Assembly: GCA_964619785.1 (NCBI GenBank)
Contig: CAZUGH010000005.1
Coordinates: forward strand, 4,610-68,609
Reading direction: 5' to 3'
DNA: 64,000 nt
Source: CAZUGH01 sp964619785
Lineage (GTDB): Bacteria; Bacillota; Clostridia; Lachnospirales; Lachnospiraceae
Shown here: positions 35,279 to 45,256 of the stretch, one piece after another
Layout of the letters: every line of letters starts with the position of its first letter
How positions within the stretch are numbered: position 1 is the stretch's first letter
Made by a program: the position numbers and the translations under genes
Notes under the pieces: model-generated
Told to the model about the DNA's origin: nothing
Databases searched by the model: none
Seen by the model: the letters and a program-made list of their open reading frames with translations, nothing else

Positions 35279-37111
35279 ATGGTTACCGAAAGAAAAGATA
35301 TCCGTAACATCGCCATCATCGCTCATGTCGATCATGGCAAAACAACAATCGTAGATGAACTGCTAAAGCAAAGCGGTGTTTTCCGTGCCAATCAGGACGT
35401 AGCTGAGCGTGTCATGGACTCCAACGATATTGAACGAGAGCGTGGAATTACCATCCTCTCAAAAAACACCGCCATCAAATATAAAGATGTAAAAATCAAC
35501 ATTATTGATACTCCAGGTCATGCTGACTTCGGTGGTGAAGTAGAACGAGTATTAAAAATGGTAAATGGAGTTATCCTAGTAGTAGATGCTTATGAAGGTG
35601 CAATGCCTCAGACAAAGTTCGTTTTGAAAAAAGCATTAGAATTAGCTCTCCCTGTTGTTGTCTGTGTCAACAAGATTGATCGTCCAGAAGCAAGACCCGA
35701 TGAAGTTGTCGATGAGATTCTCGAGTTATTCATTGATTTAGATGCCGATGAATCCCAGCTTGATTGTCCTTTCATCTTCGCTTCTGCAAAAGAAGGTTTT
35801 GCCAAGACAACTCTCGACGATGACAGTACAACAATGGAACCACTCTTTGAAGCAATCCTCAATTATATTCCTGCACCACAGGGTGATCCTGATGCTGACA
35901 CGCAGGTCTTAATCAGTACCATTGATTACAACGAATATGTTGGTCGTATCGGTGTTGGTAAAGTAGATAATGGGTCTGTACATCTGAATCAGGATGTGGT
36001 TATCGTTAACCATCATGATAAAGAAAAATGTAATCGAGTTAAAATCAGTAAGCTATATGAGTTTGAAGGATTGAATCGTGTCGAAGTAGAAGAAGCTGGA
36101 ATCGGCTCTATCGTAGCCATCTCTGGTATTTCTGACATCCACATTGGTGATACACTGTGTTCTCCTGATAACCCACAAGCAATTCCATTCCAGAAGATTT
36201 CTGAGCCTACCATTTCCATGAATTTCATGGTAAATGATAGCCCTCTTGCTGGACAAGAAGGAAAATATGTAACCTCACGTCATCTTAGAGACCGTCTGTA
36301 TCGTATGTTAAATACTGATGTAAGTATTCGTATTGAAGACACTGACACAACAGAAGCATACAAAGTATCCGGACGTGGAGAATTGCATCTCTCCGTTCTG
36401 ATTGAGAATATGCGTCGTGAAGGTTATGAGTTTGCAGTTAGTAAAGCAGAAGTATTATATAAAGAAGATGAGCGTGGCAAGAAGCTTGAGCCTATGGAAC
36501 GTGCTATCATCGATGTTCCTGATGAATTTACTGGTAATGTTATTCAGGCTCTGAGCAACCGTAAAGGTGAATTGCAAGGCATGGCACCTCTCGGTGGTGG
36601 AACAACTCGTCTTGAATTTTTGATTCCTTCCCGTGGATTAATCGGTTATCGTGGTGAATTCTTAACCTCCACTAAGGGTAATGGTGTCATGAATACCTTA
36701 TTTGAAGAATATGGTCCATACAAGGGCGAGATTGAGTATCGTAAGCAAGGCTCTCTTATTGCATTTGAAGATGGTGAAGCAATCACTTATGGTCTGTTTA
36801 ATGCTCAGGAACGTGGTACACTCTTCGTTAGTCCTGGTGAGAAAGTTTACAAGGGAATGGTAATTGGTGAAAATGCAAAAGCTGAGGACATGGAAGTCAA
36901 TGTTTGCAAGAAAAAGCAAATGACTAATACACGTTCTTCTAGTGCCGATGAATCACTTCGACTCACACCTAAGAAAGACTTAAGTCTTGAGCAAGCGTTA
37001 GAATTTATTGATACTGATGAGCTTCTCGAAGTTACACCTGAGAGTCTTCGTATTCGTAAAAAGATTCTCGATGGAACAGCACGTTATCGCGCTGGCCGTA
37101 ACAAGAAATAG
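35279..37111 (+). CDS. typA: Translational GTPase TypA/BipA
   Basis: Ribosome-associated GTPase of the EF-G/LepA class involved in ribosome assembly and stress. Start taken at ATG 35279 with AAAGGA upstream, giving 610 residues; the longer frame would begin with a TTG 14 codons earlier. G1 [13 protein letters not shown] (about 15-27), G2 ERGITI, G3 [15 protein letters not shown]4 NKIDR and G5 SAKEGF are seen. The beta-barrel and C-terminal domains follow, the latter with the typical [26 protein letters not shown] segment. Confidence 0.97.
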   Translation: MVTERKDIRNIAIIAHVDHGKTTIVDELLKQSGVFRANQDVAERVMDSNDIERERGITILSKNTAIKYKDVKINIIDTPGHADFGGEVERVLKMVNGVILVVDAYEGAMPQTKFVLKKALELALPVVVCVNKIDRPEARPDEVVDEILELFIDLDADESQLDCPFIFASAKEGFAKTTLDDDSTTMEPLFEAILNYIPAPQGDPDADTQVLISTIDYNEYVGRIGVGKVDNGSVHLNQDVVIVNHHDKEKCNRVKISKLYEFEGLNRVEVEEAGIGSIVAISGISDIHIGDTLCSPDNPQAIPFQKISEPTISMNFMVNDSPLAGQEGKYVTSRHLRDRLYRMLNTDVSIRIEDTDTTEAYKVSGRGELHLSVLIENMRREGYEFAVSKAEVLYKEDERGKKLEPMERAIIDVPDEFTGNVIQALSNRKGELQGMAPLGGGTTRLEFLIPSRGLIGYRGEFLTSTKGNGVMNTLFEEYGPYKGEIEYRKQGSLIAFEDGEAITYGLFNAQERGTLFVSPGEKVYKGMVIGENAKAEDMEVNVCKKKQMTNTRSSSADESLRLTPKKDLSLEQALEFIDTDELLEVTPESLRIRKKILDGTARYRAGRNKK

Positions 37112-37130
37112 AGTCAGAAAGGAATTACTT

Positions 37131-38048
37131 ATGAGTTTAGAATTTCGGGATATTACTCCGGAAGCCGCTGACATCTTCGCAAAGTATGAAGGCTTACGCC
37201 CCATTTACATGAGCGAAGGACATTTTCTAAATCAATATATCTGGCAGGGATATTATCACACACGTTTTGCAGTGGATGATATCGCATTATATCTGCTCGT
37301 ACAGGATAAAGAGGGAAAGCCTGGTGCTTTCCTCCCCCTTTGTACTGCCGAAGATTTACCTAAAGCATTTCTTAGAATTCAGGATTATTTCAACGAGGAA
37401 TTACATGCTCGTCTGAATATGTACCTTGTGGACCGTGCCTCTTATGACATTCTCACGCATCACGGCTTAACCAAACGCTATGAGTTCGAGGATGAACGTG
37501 ATTCTTATGATTACATCTATGAAGCCGAACGACTACGTACCCTAAGTGGACGAGCACTTCACAAGAAAAAGAATCACCTCAATGGTTTCCTACGTGAGTA
37601 CGAAGGCCAATTCGAATATGTCACCCTCACTTGTGAAAACATGGATGAGATTCAGGCATTTCATGAAAAATGGCTCGATGAGCGTAAGATTTACGATAAG
37701 TATTCATGTATTGACAGTGAAGAAGAAGGCGTATTTTCCATTTTTGAAAACTGTGGCAAGCTCCCTTGTCGCATCGGCGGTATTCGCATCAACGGAGAAT
37801 TAGTTGCTTATACCATCGGCAGTTATGCACCATCTATTCGATGTGCTTTCATACACATTGAGAAAGCAGATATAACATACAATGGTCTTTATGCTTATAT
37901 CAACCAGCAATTTCTGATTCATGAGTTTCCAGAAGCAGAATTAGTCAATCGTGAAGACGATTTAGGGCAGGACAACTTAAGACAGGCAAAACTCTCCTAT
38001 CGTCCTCTTCGCTTAGAAGAAAAATATAACTTATATCAGAATATCTAA
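37131..38048 (+). CDS. DUF2156 domain protein (GNAT-like, related to lysyl-lipid synthase C-domain)
   Basis: A 305-residue cytosolic protein of the DUF2156 type, which shares the double GNAT fold of the catalytic domain of phosphatidylglycerol lysyltransferases but here lacks membrane segments. Features seen include YEAERLRTLSGRALHKKKNHLNGFL (about 129-153), VAYTIGS and AFIHIEKADITYNGLYAYINQQF, then NREDDLGQDNLRQAKLSYRP near the C-terminus. Start at ATG 37131 with AAGGA eight bases upstream, 19 bases after typA, so co-transcribed. The substrate is unknown. A terminator follows immediately. Confidence 0.85.
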   Translation: MSLEFRDITPEAADIFAKYEGLRPIYMSEGHFLNQYIWQGYYHTRFAVDDIALYLLVQDKEGKPGAFLPLCTAEDLPKAFLRIQDYFNEELHARLNMYLVDRASYDILTHHGLTKRYEFEDERDSYDYIYEAERLRTLSGRALHKKKNHLNGFLREYEGQFEYVTLTCENMDEIQAFHEKWLDERKIYDKYSCIDSEEEGVFSIFENCGKLPCRIGGIRINGELVAYTIGSYAPSIRCAFIHIEKADITYNGLYAYINQQFLIHEFPEAELVNREDDLGQDNLRQAKLSYRPLRLEEKYNLYQNI

Positions 38049-38051
38049 AAA

Positions 38052-38084
38052 AAGTTCTGCGCTACTATTTGTAACGCAGAACTT
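38052..38084. terminator. Bidirectional terminator between convergent transcripts
   Basis: A 10-bp perfect stem AAGTTCTGCG / CGCAGAACTT with a 13-base loop and A/T-runs on both sides. It ends the typA-DUF2156 transcript on the plus strand and the glycan operon on the minus strand. Confidence 0.88.
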
Positions 38085-39146
38085 TTATTTTATTGATTCA
38101 TTTACTAATTTATGATAATCCGTCAAATAAGAGTCCCATGTACTCTTCTCTTTTATACTCATATCAAACTGATAGTGTTCCACTAAATATTTACCCAGAT
38201 AATTAGATGTTTTAACTGATCCCCAATAATTCATATGTCCTTTATTGTACATATCTTCTTCCGGAACAAATCCAATCTGATTTAACACGTTATCATCATA
38301 CTGCAGAAAAGCAATACCATTTTTACTTGCAATTTCTCGTGCCTCATTCATTACCATATACTCACTGTCTGCCCATTCGTCTGGTGCTCCTGAGTCTTCG
38401 TGGTTATGTGGAATATCAACAAATAATAGCTCCGAACCATTCTCTTTCACCAAATCAATTATCATCTGTAAATACTTCTTATTCCTTTGATTTATGCCAC
38501 CTGACTCTTTCGTATTATTCCATGGTGAAAAGGAAACTGTTGTACCAGCATTTCGTTCAAAATAATATTGAGAACCAAGCAGTGAATCATTCTCTTTCTC
38601 TGGTTTACGAAGCAAATCTTTTATCGTCAATTCATCAAATCTTGAATGATACTCAATCAAAGGGATAAAGGCTCGTAATTTGCGCCCCATACTTCCCGAT
38701 GTCTTCATAATAAGATCAATTCGATTTTTATTATAATGCATATTACGGACAATATCGAAAATATAATCATCACCTGAAAAATTCTCATTTTTCAATCCCA
38801 AATAATACAAATCCAGTACGACCAAATGAGGTTTTTGTACCTTATACATTTCTTTCATCATGTAATAATTAATATAAATTGGTGCACCAGACAACGCATA
38901 ATTATAGGAAGTCAATCCATAATTTTGGTATATTTCATGCGGATTAAAGCCATTACATCCATGGCTTCCACCCATCAGTGCAACATCAACGTCATTAAAA
39001 ATAGCTTCTTCGGAATACATCCCCCTAATAACACGATCTGCTTTTTCATTGTAAGGATTTGTTATATAATTCAAGAACAAAAAAATCCCACTCAATGCAA
39101 GAAGAAGCACTAATATTCCACTTAGAAATTTGATATTTCTCTTCAT
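38085..39146 (-). CDS. SGNH-like membrane-anchored protein, partner of MBOAT
   Basis: A 353-residue protein with an N-terminal membrane anchor (about 7-27) and an extracytoplasmic domain. It has the DltD/AlgX-like features LMGGSHGCNGFNP (Ser-His motif near 59-71), VVLDLYYLGLKN, LFVDIPHNHEDS and a C-terminal GHMNYWGSVKTSNYL carrying the likely catalytic His. Such proteins accept acyl groups passed across the membrane by MBOAT enzymes and place them on glycans. It is the last gene of the operon, 15 bases after the MBOAT gene. O-acetylation is inferred, not shown. Confidence 0.78.
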   Translation of the reverse strand: MKRNIKFLSGILVLLLALSGIFLFLNYITNPYNEKADRVIRGMYSEEAIFNDVDVALMGGSHGCNGFNPHEIYQNYGLTSYNYALSGAPIYINYYMMKEMYKVQKPHLVVLDLYYLGLKNENFSGDDYIFDIVRNMHYNKNRIDLIMKTSGSMGRKLRAFIPLIEYHSRFDELTIKDLLRKPEKENDSLLGSQYYFERNAGTTVSFSPWNNTKESGGINQRNKKYLQMIIDLVKENGSELLFVDIPHNHEDSGAPDEWADSEYMVMNEAREIASKNGIAFLQYDDNVLNQIGFVPEEDMYNKGHMNYWGSVKTSNYLGKYLVEHYQFDMSIKEKSTWDSYLTDYHKLVNESIK

Positions 39147-39161
39147 CGAAATCTCCTCATC

Positions 39162-40574
39162 TTAAAATTGTCCATATATGAAATTTGCCGCATTGTAGCT
39201 TGCCCCATACATTCCAACACAAAGCACTAGAATAAACAAGAAACAATAGACCAGTACACGCCATGCATACCGCCACCTCGCAAAACTTTCATATATTGAC
39301 ATTTCTTTTTTCTCTTCTCGTCGTTTACTAATGTAATCCAAAACAAAAAACACAATAACTCCCATGCAGCAGATCAATAATTTCAGAGTACTAAAACCAG
39401 TCTCAGTGAAAAGAGTTACAATCGTTTTATTTGATGAAACTGTAAATAACTTCCCAAAGAAATCACACAGCATGCTAAAGTCATTCAACCGAAATGGTAT
39501 AAATGCGAACGCCACTAAAGCAAAAACGATTAAACTTTGAATATAACCATGTACCGCACTATTTATATGTAATTTACTCACTAATCTATCACGCAAGCTT
39601 GTAGTGTGCTTAGAAACCACCAAGTAGATACCATGAAGAAGTCCCCATAAGGCAAAACCAAAAGTAGTTCCATGCCAAATACCGCTAACAATAAAAATCA
39701 CCAACACATTAAAATCCGCACGCACTACAGAAACTCTGCTACCACCAAGTGGGAAATAAACATAATCGCGGAACCATGAACTCAATGATATATGCCATCG
39801 TCTCCAAAACTCTCGAATCGACCTAGAGAAGAACGGCGACTTGAAGTTATCCATCAATTCAATTCCAATCATTCTCGCACCGCCAATTGCAATCAATGAA
39901 TATCCTGCAAAATCAAAATATATTTGTAATGTATATAGCAATATTCCAATAAATAACACTCCACTACTATAACCGTTTTTCATATCAAATATATGGTCGG
40001 TAAGAACACCAAGGTTATCTGCAAGAACTATTTTTTCAAACAATCCCAAGAAAAACATGATGAATCCTTTTTTTATATGAGGAATTGACAACGAAACACC
40101 TTTACTCCATTGAGGCAATAGTTCTTTACTACGACCAATAGGACCAGCCATGATCTGCGGAAAAAAAGTAAGATATAGACTATAATTAATTAGATTTTTC
40201 TCGTTATTTTCACCACGATAAACGTCTACTAGATACCCAATAGCCATTAACGTATAGTAAGATAAGCCCATTGGAATAGCAAACCCAAGAGCCATCCAAC
40301 TATTAATGTATTTAGTTAAGATAAGCACTAACAAAACAAGACAAATCCCTATAAGCAAAACCATTTTGCTTCGATATTTGCGTAGTAGAAAACCAAAAAT
40401 ATAGCTAATTGCTATCACATAAAATGCGTATGCTATCATCGTTTTCCCGCCGATCATAAAAAAGCTTAAACTTAACAACAACAGAATATATTTGCGGGAC
40501 TTTACGGGTATAAAGTAGATAGTGCATGTAGCTAGTATAATCAAAGCACAAAACAAAATCAGATTTAAATTCAT
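39162..40574 (-). CDS. MBOAT family O-acyltransferase (AlgI/DltB-like)
   Basis: Polytopic membrane protein of 470 residues with about eleven hydrophobic segments. The MBOAT signature SIREFWRRWHISLSSWFRDYVYFPLGGSR is seen (split: SIREFWRRWHISLS about 243-256, then WFRDYVYFPLGGSR), followed by FIVSGIWHGTTFGFALWGLLHG with the catalytic His near 299. Such enzymes move an acyl group from acyl-CoA to the outside face. It pairs with the SGNH protein downstream and follows the 4,6-dehydratase gene by 18 bases. Confidence 0.92.
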   Translation of the reverse strand: MNLNLILFCALIILATCTIYFIPVKSRKYILLLLSLSFFMIGGKTMIAYAFYVIAISYIFGFLLRKYRSKMVLLIGICLVLLVLILTKYINSWMALGFAIPMGLSYYTLMAIGYLVDVYRGENNEKNLINYSLYLTFFPQIMAGPIGRSKELLPQWSKGVSLSIPHIKKGFIMFFLGLFEKIVLADNLGVLTDHIFDMKNGYSSGVLFIGILLYTLQIYFDFAGYSLIAIGGARMIGIELMDNFKSPFFSRSIREFWRRWHISLSSWFRDYVYFPLGGSRVSVVRADFNVLVIFIVSGIWHGTTFGFALWGLLHGIYLVVSKHTTSLRDRLVSKLHINSAVHGYIQSLIVFALVAFAFIPFRLNDFSMLCDFFGKLFTVSSNKTIVTLFTETGFSTLKLLICCMGVIVFFVLDYISKRREEKKEMSIYESFARWRYAWRVLVYCFLFILVLCVGMYGASYNAANFIYGQF

Positions 40575-40592
40575 GTTGCTCTCCTTCTATAA

Positions 40593-42572
40593 TTATGAGC
40601 GTATTCTTTTCTCACTTTCAAGTTCTCGATTGTAAAACTGTTTATGGTTTTCTGTAAGTTCCTCTTCTTTTTTGTCCTTACTTTTGTTTACAGAATAAGT
40701 TGGAACAAGTTCTGAAACAATTCGCTTCATATCATCCGTTTCCTCATAGGCAAGCTGGTATAAGCTCTCTAGTTTCTCAAAGAATTTTTCTTCGTCAAAA
40801 TCTATCGGATGTCCAATATGAAGCATATCATGCTCCGTATTTTGCAAACCTTCCTCATCCATCAACATCTCTTCATACAACTTCTCCCCTGGACGAAGCC
40901 CCGTATACTTAATCTTCATATCCACATCTGGTGTATAGCCCATCAGATGAATCAGTTTTCTAGCTAAGTCATCAATCTTAACTGGCTCACCCATATCTAG
41001 AACAAAGATTTCGCCACCCTTAGCATAGACACCTGCTTGAATCACGAGTGCAACGGCTTCGGGAATCGTCATAAAATAACGAATAATCTTAGGATCTGTA
41101 ACCGTAACTGGCCCCCCTGCTGCTATCTGCTTACGAAACAATGGAATAACGCTTCCGTTACTACCTAAAACATTACCAAAACGTACCGCAACAAATTCTG
41201 TCTCAGAGCGACGATTTAACCCCTGAATAATCATCTCACACAAACGTTTAGAAGCACCCATGATGTTCGTTGGATTGACCGCTTTGTCCGTAGAAATCAG
41301 CACAAATTTCTTCGCACAATATTTGTCCGCAGCTAAAGCCGTTTTATAAGTACCAAATACGTTATTTTTGATTGCCTCATTTGGGCTGTCTTCCATCAAA
41401 GGTACATGCTTGTGTGCTGCCGCATGATACACAATGTCTGGATGAAACTTTTTGAAAACATCATTCACACGTGTTGTATTACGAACAGAACCAATCAAAA
41501 CCTCCAAATGTAATGCTGGATATTTTGTCTTCAACTCCTGCTGAATGTCATATGCATTATTCTCATAAATATCAAAAACGATTAAAGTCTTAGGATTGTT
41601 CGCTGCAATCTGTCGACATAACTCACTACCAATTGAACCACCGCCACCAGTTACTAAAACCACTTTATTACGTACATAATTAATGACAGAATCCAGATTT
41701 GTCTCTACCGGTTCCCGTCCTAATAAATCCTCAATCTCGACACTACGAATCTTCTCAACCTGAACATCACCGTTCACTAACTGATACACACCAGGAAGAA
41801 TCTTAAGCGCTGCACCCGTCTGCTGACAGATATGGAGAATTTTACCAATCTCCTTTTTGGTAGCACTCGGCATCGCAACAATAATCTCATTAATGTCGTA
41901 TTTCTTAGCATATTCAGGAATCGTATCTCTTCCACCAACGACTCTGATTCCATGAATATAAGTTCCCTGCTTCGATTTGTTATCATCAATAATACAACAA
42001 ATACGGCTATCAAGGTTCTTACTCATTTGCAATTCGCCAATAAGTAGATTACACGCATCTCCACCACCGACAATCATAGTATTACGCATGCCTGCACCGT
42101 GTATATTCGAAATAAATAATAATCGAATTAGTCGATAGGAAAATCTCGCTGCAAATGTTCCCAAGAAAAGTAATACCATATAGAGGATAAAACAAGATCT
42201 TGGTAATCGATGATAGGTTCCAAATACAATCAGATAATTAGCAACTCCAGCAAATCCACAACCTAGAATTACATTTAAAATCTCTCTTGTGCCTGCGAAT
42301 CGCCAAAGACTATTATACATACGAAACAAAGCAAAAATAATCAATGCAACAATGGTATTTACAACGGCTAGTTCAATAATCGTGTGGACATAGCCCAATG
42401 GATAATCCGCTTCGATTCCACTGTTTATAAATCTCTCCCACTTTAAGTCATAACGTAAAAAAAGAGCAAAAAAAGAACAAAAATTGATACAAAAGATATC
42501 CCATAATATCAGTAATACACGGAATACTCCTGACAATCTTCCACTCTCGATATAATCTCGTAACTTTGACAT
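40593..42572 (-). CDS. Membrane UDP-sugar 4,6-dehydratase (CapD/PglF family)
   Basis: A 659-residue protein with four N-terminal membrane helices (about 15-160), a CoA-binding-like domain (about 165-270), then an extended SDR domain with VTGGGGSIGSELCRQI (about 311-326). The active-site segment STDKAVNPTNIMGASKRLCE (Lys as general base), is followed by RFGNVLGSNGSVIPLF. Family members dehydrate UDP-GlcNAc to a 4-keto-6-deoxy sugar, the precursor of bacillosamine, QuiNAc or FucNAc. Which end product is made is not clear because no aminotransferase or reductase is next to it. It directly follows the CDP-glycerol phosphotransferase gene. Confidence 0.92.
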   Translation of the reverse strand: MSKLRDYIESGRLSGVFRVLLILWDIFCINFCSFFALFLRYDLKWERFINSGIEADYPLGYVHTIIELAVVNTIVALIIFALFRMYNSLWRFAGTREILNVILGCGFAGVANYLIVFGTYHRLPRSCFILYMVLLFLGTFAARFSYRLIRLLFISNIHGAGMRNTMIVGGGDACNLLIGELQMSKNLDSRICCIIDDNKSKQGTYIHGIRVVGGRDTIPEYAKKYDINEIIVAMPSATKKEIGKILHICQQTGAALKILPGVYQLVNGDVQVEKIRSVEIEDLLGREPVETNLDSVINYVRNKVVLVTGGGGSIGSELCRQIAANNPKTLIVFDIYENNAYDIQQELKTKYPALHLEVLIGSVRNTTRVNDVFKKFHPDIVYHAAAHKHVPLMEDSPNEAIKNNVFGTYKTALAADKYCAKKFVLISTDKAVNPTNIMGASKRLCEMIIQGLNRRSETEFVAVRFGNVLGSNGSVIPLFRKQIAAGGPVTVTDPKIIRYFMTIPEAVALVIQAGVYAKGGEIFVLDMGEPVKIDDLARKLIHLMGYTPDVDMKIKYTGLRPGEKLYEEMLMDEEGLQNTEHDMLHIGHPIDFDEEKFFEKLESLYQLAYEETDDMKRIVSELVPTYSVNKSKDKKEEELTENHKQFYNRELESEKRIRS

Positions 42573-43733
42573 CTAGATTTCCTCCAATTTCTCAATCAAA
42601 AAATCATATACTCGCTTTCCCGATTGATTATCCTGATAGAGATTTGTTAATTTCTTGACTTCCTCACGTGATTCCAATGACTTATCACGATTATTTGCTA
42701 CATCTACAATAAACCCTGCCAAATCCTGCATGGTGTAGAGGTATTCTCCCCGTAAGATTGACTGTGGAGAATCCACTACCAATCCTCTTTTCTTGGTATA
42801 TTCCTCAATATCGTCAAAGGTCAAACCGATGGGACGATTAAGTAATAAATAATCAAAATATACAGATGAGTAATCTGTCATCAATGCATCTGTCACAGCA
42901 AGAAAGGAATACAATTGCACATCCTGCCTGCGAAGGTCCTCATCATGTATAAACTGAATGTTCGATAAACTCATATGAATAATATGCTCTAATCTTTGAG
43001 CCGGATGTGGCTTAATAACTAGTATAACATGATTTTGTTGAAGTATATCATTCACATATTCAAAGTCTTTAGGGCTCTTAATAAATGGGAGTCCTGTATC
43101 GGTTTCATCACAATTTGTTTTAATTACCTCTTCCTTATCACTCTTATGTTGTCGAAAAGTAGGCATCCAAACAATGATTTTATCATGTTTCGAATGAGGA
43201 ATCAAATCTTTCGCCTGCTTCGTCTCAGAAAAGAGAAAATCATTTCTTGGAAATCCTAGATTAACTAGCTTCTCCCGTGAAATATGACACTCCCTCGACA
43301 TAATGTCTGCAACGTAATCAGACGGTGCTACAGCATAATCACAACGGTCATCAATCGTATATGACAAAAGCTTCTTGATTGGGCTGCCATGCTGAAGGAA
43401 TAATAATAGCTGCTTCTCATTTTCCCTTGTCATCATGCGATTGGAAAACACAAGTGCTTTCGATGTCGCACGATGGTATTTGATTTGAAATAGCTCAAAT
43501 ACATTACGTGGTGAATAATTGATGAACTTCACATTTTTAATATGCACGCCTGAGTAAACACTCGCATCATTTACACACCAATAAATCTTGTATTTTTCAT
43601 TCATCCCCTGCTCTATCATATAGTGAAAGAGACCATACGTATTACAAGCACAATCCGGATGACTTTCTAATGAAATTTTGTTTTGAAGAGGCAATCTAAA
43701 AAACAAACTGCCAATCCTTTTCTTTATACTCAT
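42573..43733 (-). CDS. CDP-glycerol/CDP-ribitol phosphotransferase family protein
   Basis: A 386-residue protein of the TagB/TagF/TarK group. The family motifs LLLFLQHGSPIKKL (about 115-128), IVWMPTFRQHK and a C-terminal HPAQRLEHI plus MTDYSSVYFDYLLLNRPIGL (about 292-311) are seen. It moves polyol-phosphate from a CDP donor onto a lipid-linked glycan at the inner membrane face. Since tarI and tarJ of the same operon make CDP-ribitol, the donor may be CDP-ribitol rather than CDP-glycerol; that is inference. It has no N-terminal accessory domain. Confidence 0.88.
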   Translation of the reverse strand: MSIKKRIGSLFFRLPLQNKISLESHPDCACNTYGLFHYMIEQGMNEKYKIYWCVNDASVYSGVHIKNVKFINYSPRNVFELFQIKYHRATSKALVFSNRMMTRENEKQLLLFLQHGSPIKKLLSYTIDDRCDYAVAPSDYVADIMSRECHISREKLVNLGFPRNDFLFSETKQAKDLIPHSKHDKIIVWMPTFRQHKSDKEEVIKTNCDETDTGLPFIKSPKDFEYVNDILQQNHVILVIKPHPAQRLEHIIHMSLSNIQFIHDEDLRRQDVQLYSFLAVTDALMTDYSSVYFDYLLLNRPIGLTFDDIEEYTKKRGLVVDSPQSILRGEYLYTMQDLAGFIVDVANNRDKSLESREEVKKLTNLYQDNQSGKRVYDFLIEKLEEI

Positions 43734-43741
43734 AATCGTTA

Positions 43742-45256
43742 TTATCTCCCTTTTTTGAGGAATTTTCCGAGCAAACCTTTCACCGTAGACTTTTCATATT
43801 CATTCAAAATCATCACCCAGGATAAAGCACAAAATACCGAGCCATATAATACACCCTTTATAAATAATCCCATCCAGCTACTCATCGGAATCATCCAGTC
43901 AATACCCAAGCCCAATATACCAATTAGGATAATCTTAAAAATAATGGTAGATATTGCCTTCCAGTACCCCGGAATATCTAGCCCGATTTTTTTATAATAG
44001 AACCAATTCATCGTTAATATCTGACCACAACATGTCGCTAGCCCCGTTGCACAAGCAGCTCCTAAACCACCAAACCGCATTGCCAATGGGATACTTAACA
44101 CTACATTGGCAAGGGCAATGAATAAATAAATGATAGACCGAAACTTGTGCATATTCATTGCTCTAAGAACTGAAATTCCGAGATTTTGTGACAAAGGAAT
44201 CAGCGCCGGAATAATTACAACAAGTGCTATATAGTATGCCATCTTCCATTCTGGTCCCAGCCATAAGGTTATGAACTGCTGTCCAAATACAACAAAACCA
44301 CTCATCAAAAATCCCAGTAAAATAAATTGAATCCTTCCAATTCGGATAAACAAAGCGGACACTTCTTGCATGGATTCATTTAACGTAACCAATTTCGTAA
44401 TCTTAGGTAGAAAAACTCCACTAATAGAAGTGGAAAATTGCTCAAAATATGAAGAAAACTGTACACCAACGGTATATGTAGAGACCGCGGCACTGCTACA
44501 GAGTGCTCCTAAAATCACCTTATCCGTATTAGCATACAATTGATCAATCACAATATTTAAAAAGATAAAAAAAGAAAACAAAAATACTTCCTTTACCACA
44601 ACATGATCAAACCCTCGAAATAAAAATCGAACTTGATAACGTCTCATTCCATAGAACACAGTAATGACCTTAATCGCAATTGATACAACGGTTGTAATTA
44701 CAGCCATAGCAATCGATTTATATCCCCAGAATAGGGCAACTAGAATCGCTGCATGTGTTAATACACTTGAAATAATATTCATGAGCTTTAAGTAGAAAAA
44801 GCCTTCATTTGCACTAATAATCGAAGAGAAAATACCAAGTGGAAAAGAAACCACCAAATTACATAATAATATCAGAAATATAACCTTCAGATGTTCCGTT
44901 TCTACACTGGTAAATCCTTTCTGGAAAAACCAATCTAAATTGAAGTAAGCAATCAGCCCAGCAATCAAAGCCACTATTGCAATCATGGAGTAGAGTAACA
45001 GAAACATGCCATTTAGCTTATATTCACCCTCTTTATCATGAAGTGCTTTATACTTTGCCACATAACGTATCATGGTCTGATTAAATCCCAAATCTAATAT
45101 AGCTAGAAATGCGATTGCGGAGCTTGCTACCGAATATACCCCATATTCACCTTTTCCAAGAAAACTAATTAAAATCGGTGTATAGAAAATCCCTATTGCG
45201 AATGTGATGCCTAGATACACATACGATAACAGAGCACCTGCTTTACGTTGATTCAT
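43742..45256 (-). CDS. Polysaccharide flippase (Wzx/MOP superfamily)
   Basis: A 504-residue integral membrane protein with about fourteen hydrophobic segments. The N-terminal AGALLSYVYLGITFAIGIFYTPILI and FLGKGEYGVYSVASS (about 32-46) are typical of Wzx-type exporters of lipid-linked repeat units. Its ATG overlaps the stop of the polymerase gene (TAATG), so the two are translationally coupled. Pairing with a Wzy-like protein suggests a Wzx/Wzy-type surface polysaccharide. Confidence 0.92.
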   Translation of the reverse strand: MNQRKAGALLSYVYLGITFAIGIFYTPILISFLGKGEYGVYSVASSAIAFLAILDLGFNQTMIRYVAKYKALHDKEGEYKLNGMFLLLYSMIAIVALIAGLIAYFNLDWFFQKGFTSVETEHLKVIFLILLCNLVVSFPLGIFSSIISANEGFFYLKLMNIISSVLTHAAILVALFWGYKSIAMAVITTVVSIAIKVITVFYGMRRYQVRFLFRGFDHVVVKEVFLFSFFIFLNIVIDQLYANTDKVILGALCSSAAVSTYTVGVQFSSYFEQFSTSISGVFLPKITKLVTLNESMQEVSALFIRIGRIQFILLGFLMSGFVVFGQQFITLWLGPEWKMAYYIALVVIIPALIPLSQNLGISVLRAMNMHKFRSIIYLFIALANVVLSIPLAMRFGGLGAACATGLATCCGQILTMNWFYYKKIGLDIPGYWKAISTIIFKIILIGILGLGIDWMIPMSSWMGLFIKGVLYGSVFCALSWVMILNEYEKSTVKGLLGKFLKKGR

